This document shows positions 1 to 8,230 of a stretch of 64,000 bases of DNA, piece after piece. Within the stretch, counting starts at the first letter, position 1. Each line of letters opens with the position of its first letter. The notes under the pieces are model-generated. The model was not told the origin of the DNA, did not search any database, and saw only the letters and a program-made list of their open reading frames with translations. This stretch comes from Streptomyces sp. YPW6. GTDB lineage: Bacteria > Actinomycetota > Actinomycetes > Streptomycetales > Streptomycetaceae. The DNA lies in assembly GCF_018866325.1 (NCBI RefSeq), contig NZ_CP076457.1, positions 2,143,001 to 2,207,000 on the forward strand. The letters are read 5' to 3'. A program made the translations under genes and the position numbers.

Positions 1-340
1 TACGGACGAGGGTCAGCAGCTCGTCCTCGGTCATGCCCAGGTCCCGGGCGTCCGCGACCGCTTCGCGCACTCTCTCCAGGAGCCGGGCGCGCTGCGGCGA
101 GGCGCCCGCGGTGATCGCCGCGCCCCGCCCGCGGCGCAGCTCGATGAGTCCTTCCTCCCGCAGCCGCTGGTATCCGCGCAGCACGGTGTGGACGTTCACG
201 CCGAGGGATTCGGCGAGCGCACGGGCGGCGGGCAGCCGTTCGCCCGGGGCCACCGCACCGTCGGCGACCGCACGCCGGACCGAGGCGGCGATCTGGTCCC
301 CGAGCGGCACGGTGGAGGTGGGATCGACCCGGAAGAGCAT
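1..340 (-). CDS. GntR-family transcriptional regulator (YtrA-like), 3' part outside the window
   Basis: A winged-helix DNA-binding protein begins with ATG at 340 and runs off the left edge, so about 113 residues are visible. The N-terminus (MLFRVDPTSTVPLGDQIAA) and the helix-turn-helix stretch with LAESLGVNVHTVLRGYQ are typical of the short GntR proteins of the YtrA/YhcF type, which have little or no ligand-binding domain. It starts 2 bases after the stop of the DUF1648 membrane protein, so the two are one operon. It probably represses its own operon through the palindrome at 1324-1346. The family call is firm; target and signal are inferred. Confidence 0.85.
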   Translation of the reverse strand, partial: MLFRVDPTSTVPLGDQIAASVRRAVADGAVAPGERLPAARALAESLGVNVHTVLRGYQRLREEGLIELRRGRGAAITAGASPQRARLLERVREAVADARDLGMTEDELLTLVR

Positions 341-342
341 GG

Positions 343-1311
343 TCAGCGCCCCGCCCGCTGCCGGTCGAGCAGCGTGTTGAGCAGGGCCGCGCCGGTGACC
401 GAGTCCCCGACGGTGACGGCGAACTCGCGGCCGCTCGTCAGGCTGACGACGATGGCCTCGCCCGAACGGGTGATGACGCCACTGCGTTCGGGGCGGATGC
501 GGTAGCCCCAGCCGCCGTACTCCGCGAGGGCGTTGACCGGTCGGCTGTCCGCGGCCTCCATCCGCTCCAGCGGCACCCGCACCCGGGGCCGGGGCAGCAG
601 GCCGGAGACGGTGAGTCCGCGCCGGTCGACGGTGACGTGGGGGCGGCAGAAGGTTCCGGTCACCAGGGCGAGCAGCATCAGCGGCGCCCCGATCAACCAG
701 CTCTGCTCCCGCCCGACGGCGGCACCGGCCGCCAGCAGCGCCACGGCGGCGACGGGGGCCCACCAGGCGCCGATGCCGCGCCCCCAGGTGGCCACCTCGC
801 CGTCGGCCAGCACGATCCTCTTCCGGGCCGCCGGGTCCGGGCCGCGCGGGTCCTCGGGCACGGGCGCCAGCCGCGACAGCAGCAGACCGAGGGCTCCGGC
901 AAGTGCGGCCGCGCCGAGGGCCGCCGCGATGTGCCGGAGCGGGAACCCCTCGGGCGAACCGCCGTCGGGGACGTCCACGTTGACGAGCAGGACGGCGATC
1001 AGCAGATAGCCGAGGAATGCGGCCACGGCGAAGCCTCCCCCGATCAGCCACCGGTGGGCGCGGCCGTGGAGCCTGCCCTTGACCGCGATGAAGGCCCACA
1101 GCCCGCCGAGCACCAGCAACGAGGACAGCGCGCAGAGCAGGTAGGCGGTGGAGCCGAGGTGTCCGTCGGGGGACCCGCCGGCGTCGAAGTGGACGGCCGG
1201 CCGGTCGGGCAGCCGGTCCGCGACGGCGGCGTAGAGCGTGAGGTCGACGAGGAGCGCGAGGACAAAGGGCAGGGCGGCGAGAGTGACGCGGCCAAGGTTC
1301 TTGCTTGCCAT
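343..1311 (-). CDS. DUF1648-domain membrane protein (SdpI-like), 322 aa
   Basis: A polytopic membrane protein. The N-terminal segment carries the DUF1648 signature (LPDRPAVHFDAGGSPDGHLG) after the first membrane helix, followed by several hydrophobic segments. A soluble C-terminal part of about 100 residues reads like a PH-type or beta-rich domain (HVTVDRRGLTVSGLLPRPRV). ATG at 1311 is preceded by a good ribosome binding site (GGAGG, 6-base gap). Pairing with a small GntR regulator is common for this family. SdpI-like proteins can act as immunity or signal-transducing proteins in Bacillus, but nothing here shows a toxin nearby, so the role is unknown. Confidence 0.8.
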   Translation of the reverse strand: MASKNLGRVTLAALPFVLALLVDLTLYAAVADRLPDRPAVHFDAGGSPDGHLGSTAYLLCALSSLLVLGGLWAFIAVKGRLHGRAHRWLIGGGFAVAAFLGYLLIAVLLVNVDVPDGGSPEGFPLRHIAAALGAAALAGALGLLLSRLAPVPEDPRGPDPAARKRIVLADGEVATWGRGIGAWWAPVAAVALLAAGAAVGREQSWLIGAPLMLLALVTGTFCRPHVTVDRRGLTVSGLLPRPRVRVPLERMEAADSRPVNALAEYGGWGYRIRPERSGVITRSGEAIVVSLTSGREFAVTVGDSVTGAALLNTLLDRQRAGR

Positions 1312-1323
1312 GGAAAACCTCCG

Positions 1324-1346
1324 TTGTTCGCATGCTAGTAGAACAA
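1324..1346. promoter_or_regulatory. Inverted repeat upstream of the DUF1648/gntR operon, candidate GntR operator
   Basis: TTGTTC-N11-GAACAA is a perfect 6-base inverted repeat centred about 24 bases upstream of the ATG at 1311. On the minus strand it encloses TACTAG, which could be a -10 element. The position is where an autorepressor of the YtrA type would bind. The remaining sequence up to 1588 is GC-rich with CGGCGACGG-like repeats and shows no gene. Confidence 0.45.
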
Positions 1347-1588
1347 TGGGGCGGAGACAACGGAAGAACGGGAGAGGCGGCGGACTCCAGCGGGCGGCGA
1401 GGGACGACGGGGGGACGCACGGCCGCCCCGTACCGGGACGCGGTACGGGGCGGAGGCGGGCGGTTCGCCGGTAGCGGCAGGACACGGGCGACGGCAGGGC
1501 ACCGGCGACGGCAACGGCGCACACGACGGCTGCGGTGGCAGCGGAAGCGGCGACGGAGGCGGAGTACCGGCGACGGGACTCTTCCGGG

Positions 1589-2038
1589 TCAGGCCGCTCC
1601 GGGCCAGGCGACAGGGGCCTGGAGGCTGACGTCGTCCGGCAGGATCCGCTGGACGGCGGCCAGGGCCGCGGCGAAGTCGCGCTCGGCGCGGGCCGATTCG
1701 TACACCGCTCCGTCCAGATGGAGAGCGAGGTGGAGATCCGGGTCGGCCCGGCGCAGGGAGAGCAGGCACGTGAGGGTCGCGTGGCGGGGTGCTCCCGCGA
1801 CGAGGACGGGCAGCGGCCGGTCCCACTCCAGCACGCAGTCGGTGAGCGCGCCGTCCCGGAGACCGAACGTCCCGTCCTGCGGCGGTACGCCCGCGACGGG
1901 CCGCAGGCCGTCGAAGCTCTCGCCCTCGAAGTCGGCCCCTCTGATCCGGATCCGGATCCGCTGTCCGTCCGCGGTGAGGACGGCGGCGTCGGAACCCTTG
2001 GTGTCCCGGTACCAGCCGGTCCACGACTCATGTGTCAT
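1589..2038 (-). CDS. Uncharacterised protein, 149 aa
   Basis: An ATG start at 2038 gives a soluble acidic protein with no signal peptide or membrane segment (MTHESWTGWYRDTKGSDAAV...). Its codon use (strong third-position GC) supports a real gene. I do not recognise a catalytic motif. A beta-rich N-terminus and an alpha-helical C-terminus ending PVAWPGAA can be guessed. There is no clear Shine-Dalgarno sequence, so it may be leaderless. It stands alone on the minus strand between the DUF1648 operon and a GNAT gene. Confidence 0.65.
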   Translation of the reverse strand: MTHESWTGWYRDTKGSDAAVLTADGQRIRIRIRGADFEGESFDGLRPVAGVPPQDGTFGLRDGALTDCVLEWDRPLPVLVAGAPRHATLTCLLSLRRADPDLHLALHLDGAVYESARAERDFAAALAAVQRILPDDVSLQAPVAWPGAA

Positions 2039-2116
2039 GGGGAGGGACTGTAGCCCCTGTTCCGGGCGGCTTCCGCACCGCCCTCACCTCGCCTTCGCGC
2101 CGTCTTCCGCCGGGCG

Positions 2117-2713
2117 TCAACCCATGCGGGGCTCACGCCACATGGGGTACATCGGCGGCCCGTCCGGCAGTTCGAGCGCGCGTCCGAGGAGGCGGAATCC
2201 GAGCCGTTCGTACAGGGCCCGGCTCCGGGCGCTGCTCGCCTCCAGATAGGCCGGCAGCCCCTCCCGGTCGCAGCGCTCCAGCTCCGCCCCCACGAGCTCC
2301 GCCCCGATGCCCTCCCCCTGACGGCCGGGACGGACGCCGATCATCAGCAGGTAGGCGTGCGCACGGTCGTGCGGGTGCACCACCCCGGTGAGCCTGCCCA
2401 CCAGTTCGCAGCGCTCGTTGTCCGGATCGGCGGTCTGCCGCATCAGGGCGGGCATGGGGTCCTCCCCCTCCGGGGCCCCGGCGGGCACCGGCAGCCACAG
2501 GGCGACCGCCGCCGCGTCCTCGGCGATGTCGATACGGCCCTCGGCGAGGGCGGCGTCGACGAAGACGCCGAGGAACCTCCCGTGCACCGCGCGCCGGTGC
2601 TCCTCGTCGGGGAACACCCAGCCGCTGACCGGGTCGTCGTGGAAGGCCTCCTCCATGACCGCGACGACGAGCTCCCGGTCATCCTGCTCCGCCTGCCGGA
2701 TCCGTATCCCCAT
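2117..2713 (-). CDS. GNAT-family N-acetyltransferase, 198 aa
   Basis: A single GNAT domain covers most of the protein. The acetyl-CoA binding loop is visible as RPGRQGEGIGAELVGAELE (about residues 128-146), followed by YLEASSARSRALYERLGFRL, the usual last strand and helix. The N-terminus is MGIRIRQAEQDDRELVVAVM. The substrate cannot be told from sequence; related Streptomyces proteins are generic small-molecule or antibiotic acetyltransferases. It lies downstream of the encapsulin operon with an 87-base gap and may be transcribed on its own. Confidence 0.85.
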   Translation of the reverse strand: MGIRIRQAEQDDRELVVAVMEEAFHDDPVSGWVFPDEEHRRAVHGRFLGVFVDAALAEGRIDIAEDAAAVALWLPVPAGAPEGEDPMPALMRQTADPDNERCELVGRLTGVVHPHDRAHAYLLMIGVRPGRQGEGIGAELVGAELERCDREGLPAYLEASSARSRALYERLGFRLLGRALELPDGPPMYPMWREPRMG

Positions 2714-2800
2714 GCCGGGCCGCCACCTCTCCGCTGCCTTCCTTCAACCGACCTCCGGAATACTAGAGTTGACGGGGCGTTGACGGTGACCCGAGGTGGG

Positions 2801-3850
2801 TCAGCTGGTCCGTCGGGTGACGAATTCGGCCAGGGCCAGCAGGTCGCCGGCGGCGCTCGGATCGGGGACCGCCCGGGACAGGTGGTGGACCGCTCGGGCC
2901 ATCCGGTCGGCCGCACTGGCCTGCGCCCAGTCCCGCCCCCCGGCCCGGTCCACCGCGTCGGCCGCCCTGCTCACCTCGGCGGCGGTGTTCATGGGCCCCT
3001 GGTAGAGCGCGGCCAGCTCCCCGGCGGCCGGGGTGCCCGAGGTCAGGGCGGCGACGACGGGCAGGGACTTCTTGTGGGCGGCCAGGTCGGCCCCGACGGG
3101 CTTGCCGGTGCGGTCGGGGTCGCCCCAGATGCCGATCAGGTCGTCGATGAGCTGGAACGAGAGCCCCGCCTCCCGCCCGAAGCCGTCCATCGCGCGGACC
3201 GCCCGGTCCTCCGCCCCGGCGTAGAGGGCGCCGAGCGCGCACGCGCAGCCGAGCAGGGCCCCCGTCTTGGCGGTCGCCATGGTGAGGCACTCGTCGAGGG
3301 TCACCTCGTCGGGGCCGCGCTCCTCGAAGGCGCAGTCCGCCTGCTGGCCCGCGCACAGCTCGACGACACAGGTGGAGAGCCGGGCGACGGCGGACGCGGC
3401 GGCCGGGTGCGCGTCCTCGGCCAGCAGCCGCTGGGCGAGGGCGAGCATGGCGTCGCCGGTAATGATGGCGTCCGGGATGCCGAAGACCGCCCAGGCGGTG
3501 GGCCGGTGCCTGCGGGTGGTGTCCTCGTCGATGACGTCGTCGTGGAGCAGGGTGAAGTTGTGGGCGAGTTCGACGGCGACGGCGGCCCGGACAGCCCGCT
3601 CCGGATCGCCGCCCAGCGCGCGGGCGGCGGCCAGCACGAGGGCCGGCCGGATGGCCTTTCCGGCCTGGCCGGCGGCCGGGGTTCCGTCGGCGTTCTGCCA
3701 GCCGAAGTGGTACATCGCGATCCGGCGTATGCCGCCGGGCAGCGACTCCACGGCGGCTCGCAGGTGCGGGTCGACGACGGCGCGGGTGCGCTCCAGGAGC
3801 GCCGCGGCCTCGTGCCCTTCCGTCGCTGCGTCCGTACTGGTCATGGTCAC
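2801..3850 (-). CDS. Trans-polyprenyl diphosphate synthase, probable family 2 encapsulin cargo, about 350 aa
   Basis: An isoprenoid diphosphate synthase of the farnesyl/geranylgeranyl type, which condenses isopentenyl diphosphate onto an allylic diphosphate. Both Mg-binding aspartate motifs are intact: LLHDDVIDEDTTRR (first) and LIDDLIGIWGD (second). I chose GTG at 3850, with AGGGAG six bases upstream; ATG at 3844 is possible, and TTG at 3856 abuts the ribosome binding site and is unlikely. It lies 82 bases downstream of a family 2B encapsulin gene on the same strand, the arrangement in which polyprenyl transferases have been proposed as encapsulin cargo. About 45 residues precede the catalytic core and could contain the targeting segment. 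Chain length of the product cannot be deduced safely. Confidence 0.9.
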   Translation of the reverse strand: MTMTSTDAATEGHEAAALLERTRAVVDPHLRAAVESLPGGIRRIAMYHFGWQNADGTPAAGQAGKAIRPALVLAAARALGGDPERAVRAAVAVELAHNFTLLHDDVIDEDTTRRHRPTAWAVFGIPDAIITGDAMLALAQRLLAEDAHPAAASAVARLSTCVVELCAGQQADCAFEERGPDEVTLDECLTMATAKTGALLGCACALGALYAGAEDRAVRAMDGFGREAGLSFQLIDDLIGIWGDPDRTGKPVGADLAAHKKSLPVVAALTSGTPAAGELAALYQGPMNTAAEVSRAADAVDRAGGRDWAQASAADRMARAVHHLSRAVPDPSAAGDLLALAEFVTRRTS

Positions 3851-3932
3851 GGTCAACTCCCTGGGGCGAGGCGGTGGGTGCGGACCCGGGCGTCCGGGCG
3901 GCGGCCGTCCGGACCCCCGGGGTGACGCGGGG

Positions 3933-5339
3933 TCAGCGCCAGCGGCTGACCTCGACGTTCTCCAGCACTCCGAGGGCGTCCGGTACCAGGATGGCGGCGG
4001 AGTAGTACGCCGTCACGAGGTAGGAGATGATCGCCTGCTCGTCGATGCCCATGAAGCGGACCGAGAGGCTCGGCTCGATCTCGTCGGGGATGCCGGTCTG
4101 CTGGAGGCCGATGACGCCCTGCTCCGACTCGCCGGTCCTCATGCAGATGATGGACGTGGTGCGGGCGTCGGTGACGGGGATCTTGTTGGACGGGAAGATC
4201 GGCACCCCGCGCCAGGCGGGCACGTGGTGACCGCCGATGTCGACGCTCTCGGGGACGAGTCCGCGCCGGTTGCACTCGCGGCCGAAGGCGGCGATGGCCC
4301 TCGGGTGGGCGAGGAAGAGCTTCGAGCCGCGGCGGCGCGAGAGCAGTTCGTCCATGTCGTCCGGGCTGGGCACCCCGTCGTGCGGCTGGAGCCGCTGCCC
4401 GTAGTCGCAGTTGTGGAGGAGGCCGAACTCCCTGTTGTTGATCAGCTCGTGCTCCTGGCGCTCGCGGAGCGCCTCGACCGTGAGCCGCAACTGCTGCTCG
4501 GTCTGGTTCATCGGCTGGTTGTAGAGGTCGGCCACCCTGCTGTGGACCTTCAGCACGGTCTGGGCGACGCTCAGCTCGTACTCGCGCGGCGCGGCCTCGT
4601 AGTCGACGAAGGTGTGCGGGACGACCGCCTCGCCCACGTGGCCGGCGGAGAGGTCGATCGCCGCCTCGCCGTAGGGGTTGGTCCGCTGATGCGGGATGGA
4701 GAGGAGTCCGGCGAGGTGGCCGCGCAGCGAATCGGCGCGCTCCGCGAGGTTGTACACGTCGGCCCGGCTCAGGGTGAGGAGTGTGCACGGGGTGACCGCG
4801 CGGGCCGTGTACTCCCAGACGGCGTCGCCGTCGACCAGGCTCTGGTCGCCGAAGTACGCACCGTCGGCGAGGACGCCCAGCTCCGTCTCGTCCCCGTAGG
4901 GGCCGGATCCGATCTTCTCGACCTTGCCGTGCGCCAGCAGATAGACCCGGTCCGCCGCGTCCCCCGAGGCGGCGAGCACCTCCCCCGCGGCCACGTCCCG
5001 CTGCTCGCACCTGCGGGCGAGCTCGGCGAGGACCTCCTCGTCGGCGAAGTTGCGCAGAGCGGGGAGCTCCCCCAGTTCGGCGGGGATCACGGCCACCCGG
5101 TCCCCGGTCTGGACGAAGGTCACCCGGCCGTCACCGACCGAATAGCTGAGCCGACGGTTCACCCGGTACGTACCGCCCTGTACCTGCACCCACGGCAGCA
5201 TCTTCAGCAGCCACCGCGAGGTGATCTCCTGCATCTGCGGCGCGGACTTGGTGGTCGTCGCGAGGTTCCTCGCAGCCGCCGTCCCCAGACTCTGCTGCGG
5301 CGGCGCCTGCGTGTCGCGAACCTCTTCACCAACGGACAT
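3933..5339 (-). CDS. Family 2B encapsulin shell protein with cyclic-nucleotide-binding domain, 468 aa
   Basis: This protein has the layout of family 2B encapsulins: an N-terminal arm, the start of an HK97-type fold (about 30-85), an inserted cNMP-binding domain (about 95-215, with [20 protein letters not shown] resembling a phosphate-binding cassette), and then the rest of the HK97-like shell fold to the C-terminus. The segment with [20 protein letters not shown] begins the second shell part. The protein should self-assemble into a compartment around the neighbouring polyprenyl synthase. ATG at 5339 has AGAGGA six bases upstream. The gene was long described simply as a Crp-like protein in Streptomyces, because the cNMP domain is the only classic domain in it. 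Ligand binding is unproven here. Confidence 0.92.
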   Translation of the reverse strand: MSVGEEVRDTQAPPQQSLGTAAARNLATTTKSAPQMQEITSRWLLKMLPWVQVQGGTYRVNRRLSYSVGDGRVTFVQTGDRVAVIPAELGELPALRNFADEEVLAELARRCEQRDVAAGEVLAASGDAADRVYLLAHGKVEKIGSGPYGDETELGVLADGAYFGDQSLVDGDAVWEYTARAVTPCTLLTLSRADVYNLAERADSLRGHLAGLLSIPHQRTNPYGEAAIDLSAGHVGEAVVPHTFVDYEAAPREYELSVAQTVLKVHSRVADLYNQPMNQTEQQLRLTVEALRERQEHELINNREFGLLHNCDYGQRLQPHDGVPSPDDMDELLSRRRGSKLFLAHPRAIAAFGRECNRRGLVPESVDIGGHHVPAWRGVPIFPSNKIPVTDARTTSIICMRTGESEQGVIGLQQTGIPDEIEPSLSVRFMGIDEQAIISYLVTAYYSAAILVPDALGVLENVEVSRWR

Positions 5340-5480
5340 CTGACGTCCTCTCGATCATGGGCTGACCTGCGAGGAAAGACTTTCAGCAGGAAGGGGGCGG
5401 CCGCCATTACACAAAAGAGTGTGACTAATCCACCTTCAGGCGGGGCATGTTGAGCCCCTTCGTCTCACCACACCCATAAT

Positions 5481-5497
5481 TTGCATCCCTGGTGCAA
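5481..5497. promoter_or_regulatory. Inverted repeat in the nsrR/encapsulin intergenic region, candidate NsrR site
   Basis: TTGCA-N7-TGCAA lies 19 bases before the nsrR start. It resembles the A/T-flanked GCAT-containing dyads bound by NsrR. The same 176-base gap also carries the upstream region of the divergent encapsulin gene, so one protein could influence both. A second related sequence with GCATCC lies before hmp. Confidence 0.4.
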
Positions 5498-5515
5498 CTT
5501 ATCTACGGTGAGCCC

Positions 5516-5962
5516 ATGCGGCTGACGAGATTCACCGACGTGGCACTCCGCGTCCTCATGCGGCTCGCCGTCACCGAGGACGGGGAAGCGCCGACCACCC
5601 GCGAGGTGGCGTCCGCCATGCGGGTCCCGTACACCCACGCCGCGAAGGTCGTCGCCCGGCTCCAGCACCTCGGCCTCCTCGACGCCCGGCGCGGCCGGGG
5701 CGGCGGGCTCACCCTGACCCCGGCCGGCCACTCCGCGCCGATCGGCTCGCTGGTGCGGGAGCTGGAGGGGCCGGAGGAGGTCGTCGAGTGCGAGGGCGAC
5801 ACCCCCTGCCCGCTCCGCTCCGCCTGCCGGCTGCGCGGGGCGCTGCGCGGAGCCCAGGAGGCCTTCTACGCGGCACTGGACCCGATCGCCGTGGCCGATC
5901 TCGTCACCTCCCCCACCGGCCCGCTGCTGCTCGGCATCGGCAGCGGCCCGCCGCCCGACTGA
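5516..5962 (+). CDS. nsrR: Rrf2-family iron-sulfur repressor NsrR, 148 aa
   Basis: A nitric-oxide-sensing transcription factor. The Rrf2 winged helix is at the N-terminus (MRLTRFTDVALRVLMRLA). The cluster ligands appear in CEGDTPCPLRSAC, giving C-x5-C-x5-C, the spacing of NsrR. ATG at 5516 matches the family start; an in-frame ATG at 5492 would add eight unusual residues. In Streptomyces, NsrR carries a [4Fe-4S] cluster and represses hmp genes and itself. Here hmp follows directly on the same strand after 98 bases. Confidence 0.93.
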   Translation: MRLTRFTDVALRVLMRLAVTEDGEAPTTREVASAMRVPYTHAAKVVARLQHLGLLDARRGRGGGLTLTPAGHSAPIGSLVRELEGPEEVVECEGDTPCPLRSACRLRGALRGAQEAFYAALDPIAVADLVTSPTGPLLLGIGSGPPPD

Positions 5963-6024
5963 CCCTCACCCGGGACCCACCCCTCGAACACACCCGCGCA
6001 CCGGGCGCACCTCCACCCGCCCTT

Positions 6025-6049
6025 AAATACGCATCCAGCATTCCAATAA
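6025..6049 (+). promoter_or_regulatory. Candidate NsrR operator and promoter region of hmp
   Basis: A short A/T-rich stretch (AATACGCATCCAGCATTCC) stands out just before the ribosome binding site AGGAG (6051-6055) of hmp. It shares GCATCC with the site before nsrR and shows an imperfect dyad. Binding by NsrR is inferred from gene context only. Confidence 0.35.
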
Positions 6050-6060
6050 AAGGAGTCCGC

Positions 6061-7257
6061 ATGCTCTCCGACCGGTCCACCGACACCGTCCGCGCCACCC
6101 TCCCCGTCGTCGGGGCGGCCATCGGGGACATCGCGGACCTCTTCTACGAGAAGCTGTTCACCGCCCACCCCGAGCTGCTGCGGGACCTGTTCAACCGGGG
6201 CAACCAGGCGTCGGGCGACCAGCGCAGGGCTCTGGCCGGATCCATCGCCGCGTTCGCGACCGCACTGGTCGAGCGGCCCGGCACCCGGCCCGACGTGCTG
6301 CTGGAGCGGATCGCCCACAAGCACGCCTCGCTCGGAGTGGCCCCGGAGCAGTACGAGGTGGTGCACACCCATCTGTTCGCGGCCATCGCCGACGCCCTGG
6401 GCGACGCGGTCACCCCTCAGGTCGCCGCCGCCTGGGACGAGGTCTACTGGCTGATGGCGGGCTCCCTGATCGCCGTCGAGAAGCGCCTTTACGCCCAGCA
6501 GGGCGTCCTGGCCGGTGATGTCTGGAACACCTGGGAGGTGGCCGCCCGGGTCGAGGAGACCGAGGACGTCACCACGTTCCTGCTGCACCCCGCCCAGGAC
6601 ACGCCCCCGCCTGCCTTCCGGCCCGGCCAGTACGTCTCCGTCCAGGTCGAACTCCCGGACGGGGCCCGCCAGATACGCCAGTACAGCCTCTCCCGCGCAC
6701 CCGGCTCCCGGCTGCGGTCGATCACCGTGAAGCGCCTGCGCGGCCAGGGCTCGCCGGACGGCGAGGTCTCCCGGCACCTGCACGAGCACGTCCGCACGGG
6801 CGACCTGCTGCGCATCTCCGCGCCCTACGGGGACCTGGTGCTGGACCACCTGGACGCGCCCCTGCTGCTGGCCTCGGCGGGCATCGGCTGCACGCCCGTG
6901 CTGTCGATGCTGGAGCACCTCGTCCAGGAGGGGCACCGGGGCCCGGTCACCGTCGTGCACGGCGACCGCGCACCGGCCGCCCACGCGCTGCGCACCGACC
7001 ACATGCGGCTGACGGAGAAGCTCGCGGACGCCGAGGCGCACTTCTGGTACGAGGCCCCGGAGCCCGGCCACCCGGCGAACCGCACCGGCCTCGTCGACCT
7101 GGACGGCATCACCGTACGGCCGGGAACGCACGCCTACCTGTGCGGCCCGCTCCCCTTCATGCGGTCCGTCCGGGGCCGACTGCTGGAGGCGGGGGTACGG
7201 CCGGCCGACATCCACTACGAAGTGTTCGGCCCGGACCTCTGGCTGGCCTCCTCCTGA
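6061..7257 (+). CDS. hmp: Flavohemoprotein, nitric oxide dioxygenase, 398 aa
   Basis: Converts NO and O2 to nitrate using NAD(P)H in the cytoplasm. The globin domain covers about residues 1-138, with the proximal histidine in IAHKHASLGV. It is followed by an FAD domain with the RQYSLSR motif (about 200) and an NAD domain with ASAGIGCTPVLSMLE and the end motif CGPLPFMRSV. The length is normal for the family. ATG at 6061 with AGGAG five bases upstream fixes the start. It sits directly behind nsrR, its usual repressor in actinomycetes. Confidence 0.95.
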   Translation: MLSDRSTDTVRATLPVVGAAIGDIADLFYEKLFTAHPELLRDLFNRGNQASGDQRRALAGSIAAFATALVERPGTRPDVLLERIAHKHASLGVAPEQYEVVHTHLFAAIADALGDAVTPQVAAAWDEVYWLMAGSLIAVEKRLYAQQGVLAGDVWNTWEVAARVEETEDVTTFLLHPAQDTPPPAFRPGQYVSVQVELPDGARQIRQYSLSRAPGSRLRSITVKRLRGQGSPDGEVSRHLHEHVRTGDLLRISAPYGDLVLDHLDAPLLLASAGIGCTPVLSMLEHLVQEGHRGPVTVVHGDRAPAAHALRTDHMRLTEKLADAEAHFWYEAPEPGHPANRTGLVDLDGITVRPGTHAYLCGPLPFMRSVRGRLLEAGVRPADIHYEVFGPDLWLASS

Positions 7258-7291
7258 ACCGCCGCCGGGACGGGCAGGCGACAATGAGCGG

Positions 7292-8230
7292 GTGACCACC
7301 CCGCACCCCGGCCCGCACGGCCCCGGCGCCCTTCTGCGACCCCGGCTCCCCTCCCCCTTGCGGGAGGTCCAGGACGAGCGCTTCGCCCGCCGCGGGGTGC
7401 GGCTCCTCCTCAAGCGGGACGACCTGATCCACCCCGATCTGCCGGGCAACAAGTGGCGCAAACTCGCCCTCAACCTGGAGGCCGCCGCCGGGCGCACCGT
7501 GCTCACGTTCGGCGGTGCGTACTCCAACCATCTCCGGGCCACCGCGGCGGCCGGGCGGCTGCTGGGCTTCGGGACCGTCGGTGTCGTCCGCGGCGACGAG
7601 CTGGCGCACCGGCCGCTCAACCCCTCGCTGGCCCAATGCGCGGCCGACGGGATGCGGCTGCACTTCGTGGACCGTGCGACGTACCGGGCGAAGACCTCGC
7701 CCGAGGTCCTGGGCGGGCTGCTGAGCCGGTTCGGGGACGTGGAGGTCATCCCGGAGGGCGGCAGCAACGCGCCGGCCGCACGGGGCTGTACGGCGCTGGG
7801 GCGCGAGCTGGCCGGAGAGGTGGACGTGGCGGCCGTGGCCTGCGGGACCGGCGGCACCCTGGCCGGGCTCGCCGCCGGGCTGGGTCCGGGGCAGCGGGCG
7901 CTCGGCGTGCCGGTGGTCGGCGGCGGCTTCCTGGCCGGGGAGGTGGCGCGGCTCCAGCGTGAGGCGTTCGGCGGCCCGGCCGGTGACTGGGCACTGGAGG
8001 AGCGCTTCGTCTTCGGCGGCTACGCCCGTACGACCCCGGAACTGGACGCCTTCGCCGACGGCTTCGAGGAGCGGCACGGGCTGCCCGTCGAGCGGGTCTA
8101 CGTCGCCAAGCTGCTGTTCGCGCTGACCGCGCTGGCCGGGGAGGGGGCGTTCGCGCCGGGCACCCGCGTGGCCGCCGTGATCACCGGCGCCCCGGACGGG
8201 CCGCCTCAGGAGCCGTCCGTCTCCCGGTAG
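7292..8230 (+). CDS. PLP-dependent ACC deaminase / D-cysteine desulfhydrase family protein, 312 aa
   Basis: A fold-type II PLP enzyme. The Schiff-base lysine lies in DLPGNKWRKLALN and the cofactor-contacting serine and asparagine in TFGGAYSNHLRA. A glycine-rich phosphate-binding loop follows (ACGTGGTLAG). The substrate could be 1-aminocyclopropane-1-carboxylate or D-cysteine; the sequence alone does not decide, and D-cysteine desulfhydrase is the more usual outcome in bacteria. GTG at 7292 is the only start in frame near the N-terminus. The 3' end overlaps the convergent antiporter gene by 25 bases. Confidence 0.85.
   Translation: MTTPHPGPHGPGALLRPRLPSPLREVQDERFARRGVRLLLKRDDLIHPDLPGNKWRKLALNLEAAAGRTVLTFGGAYSNHLRATAAAGRLLGFGTVGVVRGDELAHRPLNPSLAQCAADGMRLHFVDRATYRAKTSPEVLGGLLSRFGDVEVIPEGGSNAPAARGCTALGRELAGEVDVAAVACGTGGTLAGLAAGLGPGQRALGVPVVGGGFLAGEVARLQREAFGGPAGDWALEERFVFGGYARTTPELDAFADGFEERHGLPVERVYVAKLLFALTALAGEGAFAPGTRVAAVITGAPDGPPQEPSVSR

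Noticed and set aside
343..2031. A 562-codon minus-strand frame covering the DUF1648 gene and its upstream region
   Set aside because: Only the part from ATG 1311 has protein-like composition and a ribosome binding site; the upstream part is an out-of-frame Arg/Pro/Ser-rich shadow of another gene and of non-coding DNA.
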